In this document: piece after piece, positions 26,001-41,000 of the stretch
Position numbering within the stretch: position 1 is the stretch's first letter
Layout of the letters: each line of letters begins with the position of its first letter
Assembly (NCBI GenBank): GCA_032718475.1
Contig: JAUCBJ010008932.1
Coordinates: 1 to 54,612 of the forward strand
Length of the DNA stretch: 54,612 nucleotides
Direction of reading: 5' to 3'
DNA from: Nemertoderma westbladi
Taxonomy: Eukaryota; Xenacoelomorpha; Nemertodermatida; Nemertodermatidae
Translations under genes and position numbers: made by a program
Notes under the pieces: generated by a model
What the model was told of the DNA's origin: nothing
Database searches by the model: none
Seen by the model: only the letters and a program-made list of their open reading frames with translations

Positions 26001-29000
26001 GGGCAGACACAAATAACCACCTAGTGGGACAGACACAAATAACCACCTAGTGGGACAGACATAAATAACCACCTAGTGGGACAGACACAAATAACCACCT
26101 AGTGGAACAGACACAAATAACAATCTAGTGGGACAGACACAAAGACCCACCTAGTGGGACAGACACAAATAACCACCTAGTGGGACAGACACAAATAACC
26201 ACCTAGTGGGACAGACATAAATAACCACCAAGTGGGACAGACATAAATAACCATCTACTGGGACAGACACAAATAACCACCTAGTGGGACAGACACAAAT
26301 AACCACCTAGTGGGACAGACACAAATAACCACCTAGTGGGACAGACACAAATAACCACCTAGTGGGACAGACATAAATAACCACCTAGTGGGACAGATAC
26401 AAAGACCCACCTAGTGGGACAGACACAAATAACAACCTAGTGGGACAGACATAAATAACAACCTAGTGGGACAGACACAAATAACCTCCTAGTGGGACAG
26501 ATACAAAGACCCACCTAGTGGGACAGACATAAATAACAACCTAGTGGGACAGACACAAATAACCACCCAGTGGGACAGACACAAATAACAACCTAGTGGG
26601 ACAGACACAAATAACAACCTAGTGGGACAGATACAAAGACTCACCTAGTGGGACAGACACAAATAACCACCTAGTGGGACAGACACAAATAACCACCTAG
26701 TGGGACAGATACAAAGACTCACCTTGTGGGACAGACATAAATAACCACCTAGTGGGACAGATACAAATAACCACCTAGTGGAACAGACATAAATAACCAC
26801 CTAGTGGGACAGATACAAAGACCCACCTAGTGGGACAGACACAAAGACCCACCTAGTGGGACAGACACAAATAACCACCTAGTGGGACAGACACAAATAA
26901 CCACCTAGTGGAACAGACACAAATAACCACATAGTGGGACAGATACAAATAACAACCTAGTGGGACAGATACAAATAACCACCTAGTGGAACAGACATAA
27001 ATAACCACCTAGTGGGACAGATACAAAGACCCACCTAGTGGGACAGACACAAATAACCACCTAGTGGGACAGACACAAATAACCACCTAGTGGGACAGAC
27101 ACAAATAACCACCTAGTGGAACAGACATAAATAACCACCTAGTGGGACAGATACAAAGACCCACCTAGTGGGACAGACACAAATAACCACCTAGTGGAAC
27201 AGACATAAATAACCACCTAGTGGGACAGATACAAAGACCCACCTAGTGGGACAGACATAAATAACAACCTAGTGGGACAGATACAAAGACCCACCTAGTG
27301 GGACAGACACAAATAACCACCTAGTGGGACAGACACAAATAACCACCTAGTGGGACAGACACAAATAACCACCTAGTGGGACAGACACAAAGACCCACCT
27401 AGTGGGACAGACATAAATAACAACCTAGTGGGACATACATAAATAACCACCTAGTGGGACAGACATAAATAACAACCTAGTGGGACAGATACAAAGACCC
27501 ACCTAGTAGGACAGACATAAATAACAACCTAGTGGGACAGACACAAATAAACACCTAGTGGGACAGACATAAATAACCACCTCGCGGGACAGACACAAAT
27601 AACAACCTAGTGGGACAGATACAAAGACCCACCTAGTGGGACAGACATAAATAACAATCTAGTGGGACAGATACAAAGACCAACCTAGTGGGACAGACAC
27701 AAATAACCACCTAGTGGAACAGACATAAATAACCACCTCGCGGGACAGACACAAATAACAACCTAGTGGGACAGATACAAAGACCCACCTAGTGGGACAG
27801 ACACAAATAACCACCTAGTGGGACAGACATAAATAACCACCTCGCGGGACAGACACAAATAACAACCTAGAGGGACAGATACAAAGACCCACCTAGTGGG
27901 ACAGACACAAATAACCACCTAGTGGAACAGACATAAATAACCACCTAGTGGGACAGATACAAAGACCCACCTAGTAGGACAGACATAAATAACAACCTAG
28001 TGGGACAGACACAAATAACAACCTAGTGGGACAGACACAAAGACCCACCTAGTGGGACAGACATAAATAACCACCTCGCGGGACAGACACAAATAACAAC
28101 CTAGTGGGACAGATACAAAGACCCACCTAGTGGGACAGACACAAATAACCACCTAGTGGAACAGACATAAATAACCACCTAGTGGGACAGATACAAAGAC
28201 CCACCTAGTGGGACAGACATAAATAACAACCTAGTGGGACAGATACAAAGACCCACCTAGTGGGACAGACACAAATAACAACCTAGTGGGACAGATACAA
28301 AGACCCACCTAGTGGGACAGACACAAATAACCACCTAGTGGAACAGACATAAATAACCACCTAGTGGGACAGATACAAATACCCACCTAGTGGGACAGAC
28401 ATAAATAACCACCTAGTGGGACAGACACAAAGACCCACCTAGTGGGACAGACACAAAGACCCACCTAGTGGGACAGACACAAAGACCCACCTAGTGGGAC
28501 AGACATAAATAACCACCTAGTGGGACAGACATAAATAACCACCTAGTGGGACAGACACAAATAACCACCTAGTGGGACAGACATAAATAACAATCTAGTG
28601 GGACAGATACAAAGACCCACCTACTGGGACAGACACAAATAACCATCTTGTGGGACAGACACAAATAACCACCTAGTGGGACAGACACAAAGACCCACCT
28701 AATGGGACAGACACAAAGACCCACCTAGTGGGACAGACATAAATAACCACCTAGTGGGACAGACACAAATAACCACCTAGTGGAACAGACATAAATAACC
28801 ACCTAGTGGGACAGACATAAATAACAATCTAGTGGGACAGATACAAAGACCCACCTAGTGGGACAGACACAAATAACCACCTAGTGGGACAGACATAAAT
28901 AACAACCTAGTGGGACAGACATAAATAACAACCTAGTGGGACAGATACAAAGACCCACCTAGTGGGACAGACACAAATAACCACCTAGTGGGACAGAAAC

Positions 29001-32000
29001 AAATAACCATCTAGTGGGACAGACATAAATAACAACCTAGTGGAACAGACATAAATAACAACCTAGTGGGACAGACATAAATAACAACCTAGTGGGACAG
29101 ATACAAAGACCCACCTAGTAGGCCAGACACACCCAAGGGGGACAGACACACAGACACCACTTAGTAGGACCCCGACCAACCTCATGATGTTTCTTCCCGC
29201 CGACGATCGCTTTAGTGTCTCTCTTTATCGACGTTTGCCGGGGTTGTACCGAATCAGTATGACGACTGTCGCTCCCGTAAGGATAACTAACCGCATCCTC
29301 CAAGTCAGCGTCAAAGTTCGTCTTCCAAACTAAAATCTACTCAGAAATAAATTCGATTATTATCGCAAAGAAACTGAGTTAATAACTATAAAATAATGTA
29401 TTATAAATATCAATATGCGAATATGGTACAAAATCCTACATATTGACATAATCTGGATGAACGCTTGGGTAAGAAAGATAACTTCGGAAGGAACGATAAG
29501 AAGGAACCGTAAAGGACGTCCGAGAAAATCCCTGATCTTCGGAACCAACCCCCCCCCCCCCCCCCCCCCCCCCCAATTCGGAAATCCGAAATTCCAAACA
29601 AAAAAAGACAACTTACTGTCTATAATTACCGTATCATAAACTATAATTACATTATTAATAATTATATTATAATTTAATTATTATAATATTATAATTAGCA
29701 CTGCTGGGTGACCTACTTATGCGTCCGAATATAGGCAATCACTACTACATTTACCCTACATCTATGTACCGGCTCGTCGTGCAAATACTTGCCGTATCAA
29801 ACCTAAACTCTAAATTATTGGTGACTATTGCTTTTATTGCTTATTTGAATTTCCCTCTTGCGTACTGTATTTCGGAATCTAACAGTATTAATTGTGTTGC
29901 GAATCTGGTAACCCGTTTGTTACAGTATAAATTAATAATAATTATCATCATATGGGTCTTTGCCAACCATATTGACCAAGTCACGTACGGGACAAAAAAT
30001 ATACAAAAATGTAAATCATTTGAGAATGAATGGTCGGTTGGCTTTGGTAATTTGATCGACAGATACACTATAATCGGTCGCCTCCTGCCGTGATACACTG
30101 AAACCACAGTTTGTTATAGAAAAAGCTACAACGAATTTAAAAAAAAAAAACGTCATTTACGGGACAAATGTCAAATTTTGTTAATGTGAATACGGGCTCA
30201 TTTTGGCCATTAAAATTACAATTCGGGTGCTAAACGATTAATATCCCCGCTGAGTATAATTCCTGTGAACAAATAAACGATTAATATCCCTGCTGAGTAT
30301 AATTCCTGTGAACAAATAAACGATTAATATCCCTGCTGAGTATAATTCCTGTGAACAAATAAACGATTAATATCCCTGCTGAGTGTAATTCCTGTGAACA
30401 AATAAACGATTAATATCCCTGCTGAGTATAATTCCTGTGAACAAATAAACGATTAATATCCCTGCTGAGTATAATTCCTGTGAACAAATAAACGATTAAT
30501 ATCCCTGCTGAGTATAATTCCTGTGAACAAATAAACGATTAATATCCCTGCTGAGTATAATTCCTGTGAACAAATAAACGATTAATATCACTGCTGAGTA
30601 TAATTCCTGTGAACAAATAAACGATTAATATCCCTGCTGAGTATAATTCCTGTGAACAAATAAACGATTAATATCCCTGCTGAGTGTAATTCCTGTGAAC
30701 AAATAAACGATTAATATCCCTGCTGAGTATAATTCCTGTGAACAAATAAACGATTAATATCCCTGCTGAGTATAATTCCTGTGAACAAATAAACGATTAA
30801 TATCCCTGCTGAGTATAATTCCTGTGAACAAATAAACGATTAATATCCCTGCTGAGTATAATTCCTGTGAACAAATAAACGATTAATATCCCTGCTGAGT
30901 ATAATTCCTGTGAACAAATAAACGATTAATATCCCTGCTGAGTATAATTCCTGTGAACAAATAAACGATTAATATCCCTGCTGAGTATAATTCCTGTGAA
31001 CAAATAAACGATTAATATCCCTGCTGAGTATAATTCCTGTGAACAAATAAACGATTAATATCCCTGCTGAGTATAATTCCTGTGAACAAATAAACGATTA
31101 ATATCCCCGCTGAGTATAATTCCTGTGAACAAATAAACGATTAATATCCCTGCTGAGTATAATTCCTGTGAACAAATAAACGATTAATATCCCTGCTGAG
31201 TATAATTCCTATGAACAAATAAACGATTAATATCCCTGCTGAGTATAATTTCTGTGAACAAATAAACGATTAATATCCCCGCTGAGTATAATTTCTGTGA
31301 ACAAATAAACGATTAATATCCCCGCTGAGTATAATTCCTATGAACAAATAAACGATTAATATCCCTACTGAGTATAATTCCTATGAACAAATAAACGTAG
31401 CTTCGAAGTAAATTGGAGATATCAAAGATACAAAAAAAAATTAATGTGGTCCGATTTTTTGTCATATACGTGACACTCGGTAAATGATTAATTTAATAGC
31501 ATATAAATTATCAAATATGGGCCATTAACCCGATGTGTTGACACTTCCATTCATATTCTTTCATGTGTTTCAATTAGATTGCCAATTTTTGGTGGTTTAG
31601 CAGGTCATATCAATATATTCCGTGAGCGTCTCCAAAATGGTCCAAAAAAGTGGCCCATACTTAACGGAGGATTTTTTTATCAGAAAACGCGAACTCATAA
31701 AGATTTAGATCACCACATCCATTTCTCAGATAGTTTTGCCATGTATGGTTTGTATCAGTGAGACTGCTACGTAAACATTTATTTGGCCAGGTTGAAAAAT
31801 GTCCCATAACGTGACGGATGTCCCATACTTGACATTGTGTTGGGGGCAGAAGTTAATCATGGTCTAAACAATTAATTACTTACATTTAATTAATGGTATA
31901 ACCTGATCCTTCCCCTTAATTGACAACAGACCAAATTAATTTATTACCAAACTAACTATTTATGGAAAGGGTTTTGAGATTGGGACAGTAGTTGAGAGTG

Positions 32001-35000
32001 GGATGGAAGTTGGGAATGGAACTGGAGTTGGCAGTGGGAAGGACGTTGGGAATGGAACAGGAGTTGGCAGAGGGAAGGACGATAAATTGGACTTAAATTC
32101 TAGTACGGAGGAGTTGTTTGAAGAATTTTATGATTTGTTTTTAATTGAAAAATAAATGTCAACAATTATAATAATCGTTTTCTTGTAAATTCCTTTCAAT
32201 ACCATATCAATATGTCCCATAATACATGAATGGCATCAAAAACTGTCAATTTACATTTTAAAATTAATTGTTTGATTTAAAATAACGGTTTTCAGTTGAC
32301 CATATTCAACAGTTAGTTTTGTGTATCACATTGTTATTAACTGGAAGAAAATACTTAGCCCCACATTTCACGGCAAAGTTACCCACAAAGTGAAACTTTA
32401 TGTTGTCACTGGATTAAAAATGTCTTATCCGTGGCAGAATTTTAGATTTTTTTTCTTCGATCTCATATCTCTTGCTGGACACCTCAATACATTTCGGGAT
32501 GTTTCTCTCAATTACGGCCAATAAAAGTTTTGTGACACTTTCTGGTTTCATATACAGAAGTTATCGCTCTTTCTAACCATCAATATGGCGAATTCTCAAA
32601 GTTCATTTCAAAATTCGACAAAATCTAAAAAAAAAATATCACTTAAATTGGTCAATATGGTTGGTATTGACCCATATGTAAAATATAAAAAAAAACCGAT
32701 AAATCGGACATCACTTGGCTACTAGAAGGATCAGTAATACCCCCGTGGGTTGAAGTTATCGGTCCAAGTGTAGGTAATCTTTCATAAAAAACGATTGTTT
32801 TTGAAAAATTTATAGGAGCTTTAGTATGTTCGGGTTATATTTTTCGGATCATAAATTTTGAGATAGACAAAGAGTCACAGTTACCAAATCGGATCTACAA
32901 CATCCAAATGGCCATGTTTTACAAAACCAATAACTCACGATAGTTGTAGCCCTAAAGCTGCTGAACATTTTGGTAAATGTTTGATGAAAATTGAGTAAAA
33001 AATAAAAAAAAGTAGCAGGGAATTTAGTGATGAAAAAGTCAAAATCGACAAACTGATAAAAAGGTTGTTTTATAGAAAGAGTCATGAAAATCAGCCATAA
33101 ATACTGTCAGTTGTTCTTGTTTACAAAAATAATGTGTGCATTTTTGGATTCTGCCATTCCCTGGGGAAATATTTAATCGATGAAGATATTGAAAGTTGTC
33201 AACATTTTGTAAAAAATTTCAACAATATATTAATATAAGGTATTAATTAATTTTCATTTGGGGAAAACAACAACTATTGTTGGTGACTAACCAATAATTG
33301 ATTGATTTCTAGCCAAGATAATAAACAAAACATTATTTCATATCCATATGAGGCCAATTTACGCTGAAGCGGATGTCACTTGGTGTGCAACTATCTGTTA
33401 TGTTGACAACAATTAATATTAACAATGCGTTGGTAATAGAACAGGTCCAATAAATTAATGTATAACAACAATAATGAATGGCACTTGGCTCAGGTAAATA
33501 TAAGTTACTTTCCAACCTACCTGGTCATCGGCACCACCACTCGCAAATAATTCGCCACTTTTGTTGAAGGCGACGGCGGTGGCGTGGCTGGTGTGGCCGT
33601 GGAGTGTGTAGAAGAGCCGTCCTTCTAGAAGGTCGTAGATCTTTAGTGTGGCGTCGTTGGAAGCAGATGCGAGGAAGTTACCGGAAGGATGGAAGGATAA
33701 CGAGTTAACGGCGTTGGAGTGAGCTAGATGGAGGGAGATGGGAGAGTTAGGTAGTGGGAGTGGGTGGATGGAGATGGGAGGGTTAGGTAGTGGGAGTGGG
33801 TGGAGGGGGATGGGAGGGTTAGAGTGCAGTGGATGGAGGGGGATGGGAGGGTTAGAGTGCAGTGGGTGGAGGGGGATGGGAGGGTTAGAGTGCAGTGGGT
33901 GGAGGGGGATGGGAGGGTTAGAGTGCAGTGGATGGAGGGGGATGGGAGGGTTAGAGTGCAGTGGGTGGAGGGGGATGGGAGGGTTAGGTAGTGGGAGTGG
34001 GTGGATGGGAGGGGATGGGAGGGTTAGAGTGCAGTGGGTGGAGGGGGATGGGAGGGTTAGAGTGCAGTGGGTGGAGGGGGATGGGAGGGTTAGAGTGCAG
34101 TGGGTGGAGGGGGATGGGAGGGTTAGAGTGCAGTGGGTGGAGGGGGATGGGAGGGTTAGAGTGCAGTGGATGGAGGGGGATGGGAGGGTTAGAGTGCAGT
34201 GGGTGGAGGGGAGATGGGAGGGTTAGAGTGCAGTGGGTGGAGGGGGATGGGAGGGTTAGAGTGCAGTGGATGGAGGGGGATGGGAGGGTTAGAGTGCAGT
34301 GGGTGGAGGGGGATGGGAGGGTTAGAGTGCAGTGGGTGGAGGGGGATGGGAGGGTTAGAGTGCAGTGGGTGGAGGGGGATGGGAGGGTTAGAGTGCAGTG
34401 GGTGGAGGGGGATGGGAGGGTTAGAGTGCAGTGGATGGAGGGGGATGGGAGGGTTAGAGTGCAGTGGGTGGAGGGGGATGGGAGGGTTAGAGTGCAGTGG
34501 GTGGAGGGGGATGGGAGGGTTAGAGTGCAGTGGGTGGAGGGGGATGGGAGGGTTAGAGTGCAGTGGGTGGAGGGGGATGGGAGGGTTAGAGTGCAGTGGG
34601 ATGGAGGGGGATGGGAGGGTTAGAGTGCAGTGGGTGGAGGGGGATGGGAGGGTTAGAGTGCAGTGGGTGGAGGGGGATGGGAGGGTTAGAGTGCAGTGGA
34701 TGGAGGGGGATGGGAGGGTTAGAGTGCAGTGGGTGGAGGGGAGATGGGAGGGTTAGAGTGCAGTGGGTGGAGGGGGATGGGAGGGTTAGAGTGCAGTGGG
34801 TGGAGGGGGATGGGAGGGTTAGAGTGCAGTGGGTGGAGGGGGATGGGAGGGTTAGAGTGCAGTGGATGGAGGGGGATGGGAGGGTTAGAGTGCAGTGGGT
34901 GGAGGGGGATGGGAGGGTTAGAGTGCAGTGGGTGGAGGGGGATGGGAGGGTTAGAGTGCAGTGGGTGGAGGGGGATGGGAGGGTTAGAGTGCAGTGGGTG

Positions 35001-38000
35001 GAGGGGGATGGGAGGGTTAGAGTGCAGTGGGTGGAGGGGGATGGGAGGGTTAGAGTGCAGTGGGTGGAGGGGGATGGGAGGGTTAGAGTGCAGTGGGTGG
35101 AGGGGGATGGGAGGGTTAGAGTGCAGTGGGTGGAGGGGGATGGGAGGGTTAGAGTGCAGTGGATGGAGGGGGATGGGAGGGTTAGAGTGCAGTGGGTGGA
35201 GGGGGATGGGAGGGTTAGAGTGCAGTGGGTGGAGGGGGATGGGAGGGTTAGAGTGCAGTGGGTGGAGGGGGATGGGAGGGTTAGAGTGCAGTGGGTGGAG
35301 GGGGATGGGAGGGTTAGAGTGCAGTGGGTGGAGGGGGATGGGAGGGTTAGAGTGCAGTGGGTGGAGGGGGATGGGAGGGTTAGAGTGCAGTGGATGGAGG
35401 GGGATGGGAGGGTTAGAGTGCAGTGGGTGGAGGGGGATGGGAGGGTTAGAGTGCAGTGGGTGGAGGGGGATGGGAGGGTTAGAGTGCAGTGGGTGGAGGG
35501 GGATGGGAGGGTTAGAGTGCAGTGGGTGGAGGGGGATGGGAGGGTTAGAGTGCAGTGGGTGGAGGGGGATGGGAGGGTTAGAGTGCAGTGGGTGGAGGGG
35601 GATGGGAGGGTTAGAGTGCAGTGGGTGGAGGGGGATGGGAGGGTTAGAGTGCAGTGGGTGGAGGGGGATGGGAGGGTTAGAGTGCAGTGGGTGGAGGGGG
35701 ATGGGAGGGTTAGAGTGCAGTGGGTGGAGGGGGAGTGGGAGGGTTAGAGTGCAGTGGGTGGAGGGGGATGGGAGGGTTAGAGTGCAGTGGGTGGAGGGGG
35801 ATGGGAGGGTTAGAGTGCAGTGGGTGGAGGGGGATGGGAGGGTTAGAGTGCAGTGGGTGGAGGGGGATGGGAGGGTTAGAGTGCAGTGGGTGGAGGGGGA
35901 TGGGAGGGTTAGAGTGCAGTGGGTGGAGGGGGATGGGAGGGTTAGAGTGCAGTGGGTGGAGGGGGATGGGAGGGTTAGAGTGCAGTGGGTGGAGGGGGAT
36001 GGGAGGGTTAGAGTGCAGTGGGTGGAGGGGGATGGGAGGGTTAGAGTGCAGTGGGTGGAGGGGGATGGGAGGGTTAGAGTGCAGTGGGTGGAGGGGGATG
36101 GGAGGGTTAGAGTGCAGTGGGTGGAGGGGGATGGGAGGGTTAGAGTGCAGTGGGTGGAGGGGGATGGGAGGGTTAGAGTGCAGTGGGTGGAGGGGGATGG
36201 GAGGGTTAGAGTGCAGTGGATGGAGGGGGATGGGAGGGTTAGAGTGCAGTGGGTGGAGGGGGATGGGAGGGTTAGAGTGCAGTGGGTGGAGGGGGATGGG
36301 AGGGTTAGAGTGCAGTGGGTGGAGGGGGATGGGAGGGTTAGAGTGCAGTGGGTGGAGGGGGATGGGAGGGTTAGAGTGCAGTGGGTGGAGGGGGAGTGGG
36401 AGGGTTAGAGTGCAGTGGATGGAGGGGGATGGGAGGGTTAGAGTGCAGTTCATTAGTCCTTTCAACAATTTCATAAATCAGAACACGAATATTAAATATT
36501 ATTGTTATTATACCAAGTCATGATATATTCTGCAGTTAAGTGAAACTCACCCCCTCCAACTGATGCCAAGTTTGAAAGAATTTGTTTCTCGTGACGTGTT
36601 GCTAAATTTATGATTGTCACACTATTAAATTGAACTAATTATCACTCAGAATATATTGTTTACCTTGGTATTGTTGTAGAAGTTTATACATTCTGATGTC
36701 GTATATTTTAACGGAGCTGTCGTTACTGGCCGTAGCGAGACAGGTGCCGGTGGGATGGAAGGCGAGATCATTGACGTAGGAGGAGGGTTCGTGGAACGTG
36801 TGGATACATTCCCGACTGTTACGGTCGAACAAACGGGTCGATTTATCGTCGGAGCCGGATGCGATAATCCGGCCGTCGGGAGAGAATCTGCGAAACAACA
36901 ATTCAATATAAACGACTATGCGTTAGGCTCCAATGTTGTTTAAACGGTGTCCGATAATTCGGGTATAGGAAGAACCGGATTTTATTAGTATTCGGAAACC
37001 GACTGATTTTCGGGGCCGGTATTCAGTAAATAATTTCATTTTTAACAGGATGGGTGCTATTCATAAAATATTTGAGGGAGAGCATGGCCTACTTAAATAT
37101 ATAAGTAGGCCATGGGGAGAGTCAACAAAGTTTGTGACAAACTGTGAAACTGGGGCAGGGTGCCAAATTTCGCTAAAAAGAACCGCGGTGTCATTTATAA
37201 AGTAAGTATACCCCGGATTTCAGCTTATAATCACTTTAAGGGGGGGGGGGGGGGGGGCGTACCTACCCCCTCCTTGGGTAAAGTTTTCACATTTTTGGTT
37301 TTTTATTTCACCTGATGCATAGTGTCAAACATTACTGACCGATTAACAGAATACAGGCAGACAGTCATGTTTGAGCGGGGGGGGGGGGGGGGGGGGGGGG
37401 GTTCAAACTTTAAAGCAAATTATCTCGGAATAACGTTTCACGATATTTCCATTTTTCAAAATCAAAATACTACTCTTCCGCCATTTTTCACCAAAATTCG
37501 ATAATTTAAGGCGAAAGGTTTTTTTAAGATCTTGAAAAATTATCCTGCACTTTTTGAAAATATTTTTTTAATATAATTGAAAATTTTAATAAATTTAATA
37601 AATTTTAATTAATTAATTTTAATTACACTGCGAACACCACATAACTTACAACACGAAGTTAGAGCTGTTTAAAAAAAATCTCCTGAGGGGGTAACCCCAC
37701 CCCCCCCACCCCTCCTTAACTGCACACTGCTAAAAACACACTGGTAAAAACACAGTTCTAAAAACACAGTGCAAAAACACAGTTCTAAAAACACAGTGCT
37801 AAAACCACACTGCTAAAAACACACTGTTACAAACACACTGGTAAAAACGCACTGCTAAAAACACACTGTTACAAACACACTGCTAAACCACACTGCTATA
37901 AACACAGTGCTAAAAACACAGTGCTAAAAACACAGTGCTAAAAACACAGTGCTAAAAACCACACTGCTAAAAACACACTGTTACAAACACACTGATAAAC

Positions 38001-41000
38001 CACACTCCTAAAAACACACTGCAAAAAACACAGTGCTAAAAACACACTGGTAAAAACACACTTCCAAACCACACTCCTAAAAACACACTGCAAAAATACA
38101 GTGCTAAAAACACACTGTTACAAACACACTGGTAAAGACACACTGAAAAAACATTACCAAAAACACAGTGCTAAAAACACGCCAAAAACCACACTGCTAA
38201 AATCACACTGCAAAAAATACAGTGCTAAAAACACAGTTCTAAAAACACAGTGCTAAAACCAAACTGCTAAAAACACACTGGTAAAGATACACTGAAAAAA
38301 CATTACCAAAAACACAGTGCTAAAAACACACTGCTAAAAACACACTGTTACAAACACACTGGTAAAAACGCACTGCTAAAATCACACTGCAAAAAATACA
38401 GTGCTAAAAACACAGTTCTAAAAACACAGTGCTAAAACCACACTGCTAAAAACACACTGGTAAAGATACACTGAAAAAACATTACCAAAACACAGTGCTA
38501 AAAACACACTGCTAAAAACACACTGTTACAAACACACTGCTAAACCACACTGCTAAAAACAAAGTGCTAAAAACACAGTTCTAAAAACACAGTGCTAAAA
38601 CCACACTGCTAAAAACACACTGGTAAAGATACACTGAAAAAACATTACCAAAAACACAGTGCTAAAACCACACTGCTAAAAACACACTGTTACAAACACA
38701 CTGCTAAACCACACTCCTAAAAACACACTGCAAAAAACACAGTGCTAAAAACACACTGGTAAAGACATACGGAAAAAACACTACCAAAAACACAGTGCTA
38801 AAACCACACTGCTAAAAAAATACACTGTTACAAACACACTGTTAAACCACACTCCTAAAAACACACTGCAAAAAACACAGTGCTAAAAACACAGTGCTAA
38901 AAACACACTGGTAAAAACACACTGCCAAAGCACACTCCTAAAAACAACCTGCAAAAACACAGTGCTAAAAACATACTGTTACAAACACACTGCCAAACTA
39001 CACTCCTAAAAACACACTGCAAAAAACACAGTGCTAAAAACACAGTGCTAAAAACACACTGGTAAAAACACACTGCCAAAGCACACTCCTAAAAACAACC
39101 TGCAAAAACACAGTGCTAAAAACACACTGTTACAAACACACTGCTAAACCACACTCCTAACAACACACTGCAAAAAACACAGTGCTAAAAACACACGGGT
39201 AAAGACACACTGCAAAAAACACAGTGCTAAAAACACACTGGTAAAGACATACGGAAAAAACACTACCAAAAACACAGTGCTAAAACCACACTGCTAAAAA
39301 AATACACTGTTACAAACACACTGTTAAACCACACTCCTAAAAACACACTGCAAAAAACACTGCTAAAAACACAGTGCTAAAAACACATTGGTAAAAACAC
39401 ACTGCCAAAGCACACTCCTAAAAACAACCTGCAAAAACACAGTGCTAAAAACACACTGTTACAAACACACTGCTAAACCACACTCCTAAAAACACACTGC
39501 AAAAAACACAGTGCTAAAAACACACGGGTAAAGACACACTGCAAAAAACACAGTGCTAAAAACACACTGGTAAAAACACACTGCCAAACCACACTCCTAA
39601 AAACACACTGCAAAAAACACAGTGCTAAAAACACACTGGTAAAAACACACTGCCAAACCACACTCCTAAAAACACACTGCAAAAAACACAGTGCTAAAAC
39701 CACTCTGGTAAAGACACACTGAAAAAACACTACCAAAAACCCAGTGCTAAAAACACAGTGCTAAAACCACACTGCTAAAAACACACTGTTACAAACACAC
39801 TGCTAAACCACACTCCTAAAAACACACTGCAAAAAAAACAGTGCTAAAAACACACTGGTAAAGACACACTGAAAAAACACTACCAAAGACACAGTGCTAA
39901 AAACACGCCTAAAACACAGTGCTAAAAACACAGTGCTAAAACCACACTGCAAAAAACACACTGCAAAAACACAGTGTTACAAACACACTGGTAAAGACAC
40001 ACTGAAAAAACATTACCAAAAACACAGGGCTAAAAACACACTGGTAAAGACACACTGAAAAAACACTACCAAAGACACAGTGCTAAAAACACGCCTAAAA
40101 CACAGTGCTAAAAACACACTGCTAAAAACACACTGTTACAAACACACTGCTAAACCACACTGCTAAAAACAAAGTGCTAAAAACACAGTTCTAAAAACAC
40201 AGTGCTAAAACCACACTGCTAAAAACACACTGGTAAAGATACACTGAAAAAACATTACCAAAAACACAGTGCTAAAACCACACTGCTAAAAACACACTGT
40301 TACAAACACACTGCTAAACCACACTCCTAAAAACACACTGCAAAAAACACAGTGCTAAAAACACACTGGTAAAGACATACGGAAAAAACACTACCAAAAA
40401 CACAGTGCTAAAACCACACTGCTAAAAAAAATACACTGTTACAAACACACTGCTAAACCACACTCCTAAAAACACACTGCAAAAAACACAGTGCTAAAAA
40501 CACACTGGTAAAGACACACTGAAAAAACACTACCAAAAACACAGTGCTAAAAACACAGTGCTAAAAACACACTGGTAAAAACACACTGCCAAAGCACACT
40601 CCTAAAAACAACCTGCAAAAACACAGTGCTAAAAACATACTGTTACAAACACACTGCCAAACCACACTCCTAAAAACACACTGCAAAAACACACTGTTAC
40701 AAACACACTGCTAAACCACACTCCTAAAAACACACTGCAAAAAACACAGTGCTAAAAACACACGGGTAAAGACACACTGCAAAAAACACAGTGCTAAAAA
40801 CACACTGGTAAAAACACACTGCCAAACCACACTCCTAAAAACACACTGCAAAAAACACAGTGCTAAAAACACACTGGTAAAAACACACTGCCAAACCACA
40901 CTCCTAAAAACACACTGCAAAAAACACAGTGCTAAAACCACACTGGTAAAGACACACTGAAAAAACACTACCAAAAACCCAGTGCTAAAAACACAGTGCT

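Noticed and set aside
29719-30093. 124-codon ORF on the plus strand with a hydrophobic stretch
   Set aside because: Antisense inside a POC1 intron, partly built from simple AT repeats, no domain recognised.
366-31400. CRISPR-like arrays (regular repeats)
   Set aside because: Repeats are head-to-tail without unique spacers and the DNA is clearly eukaryotic.
33738-36523. Gly/Trp-rich and Pro/His-rich repeat 'proteins' of 160-560 codons
   Set aside because: By-products of the 33-bp intronic minisatellite between two verified POC1 exons.
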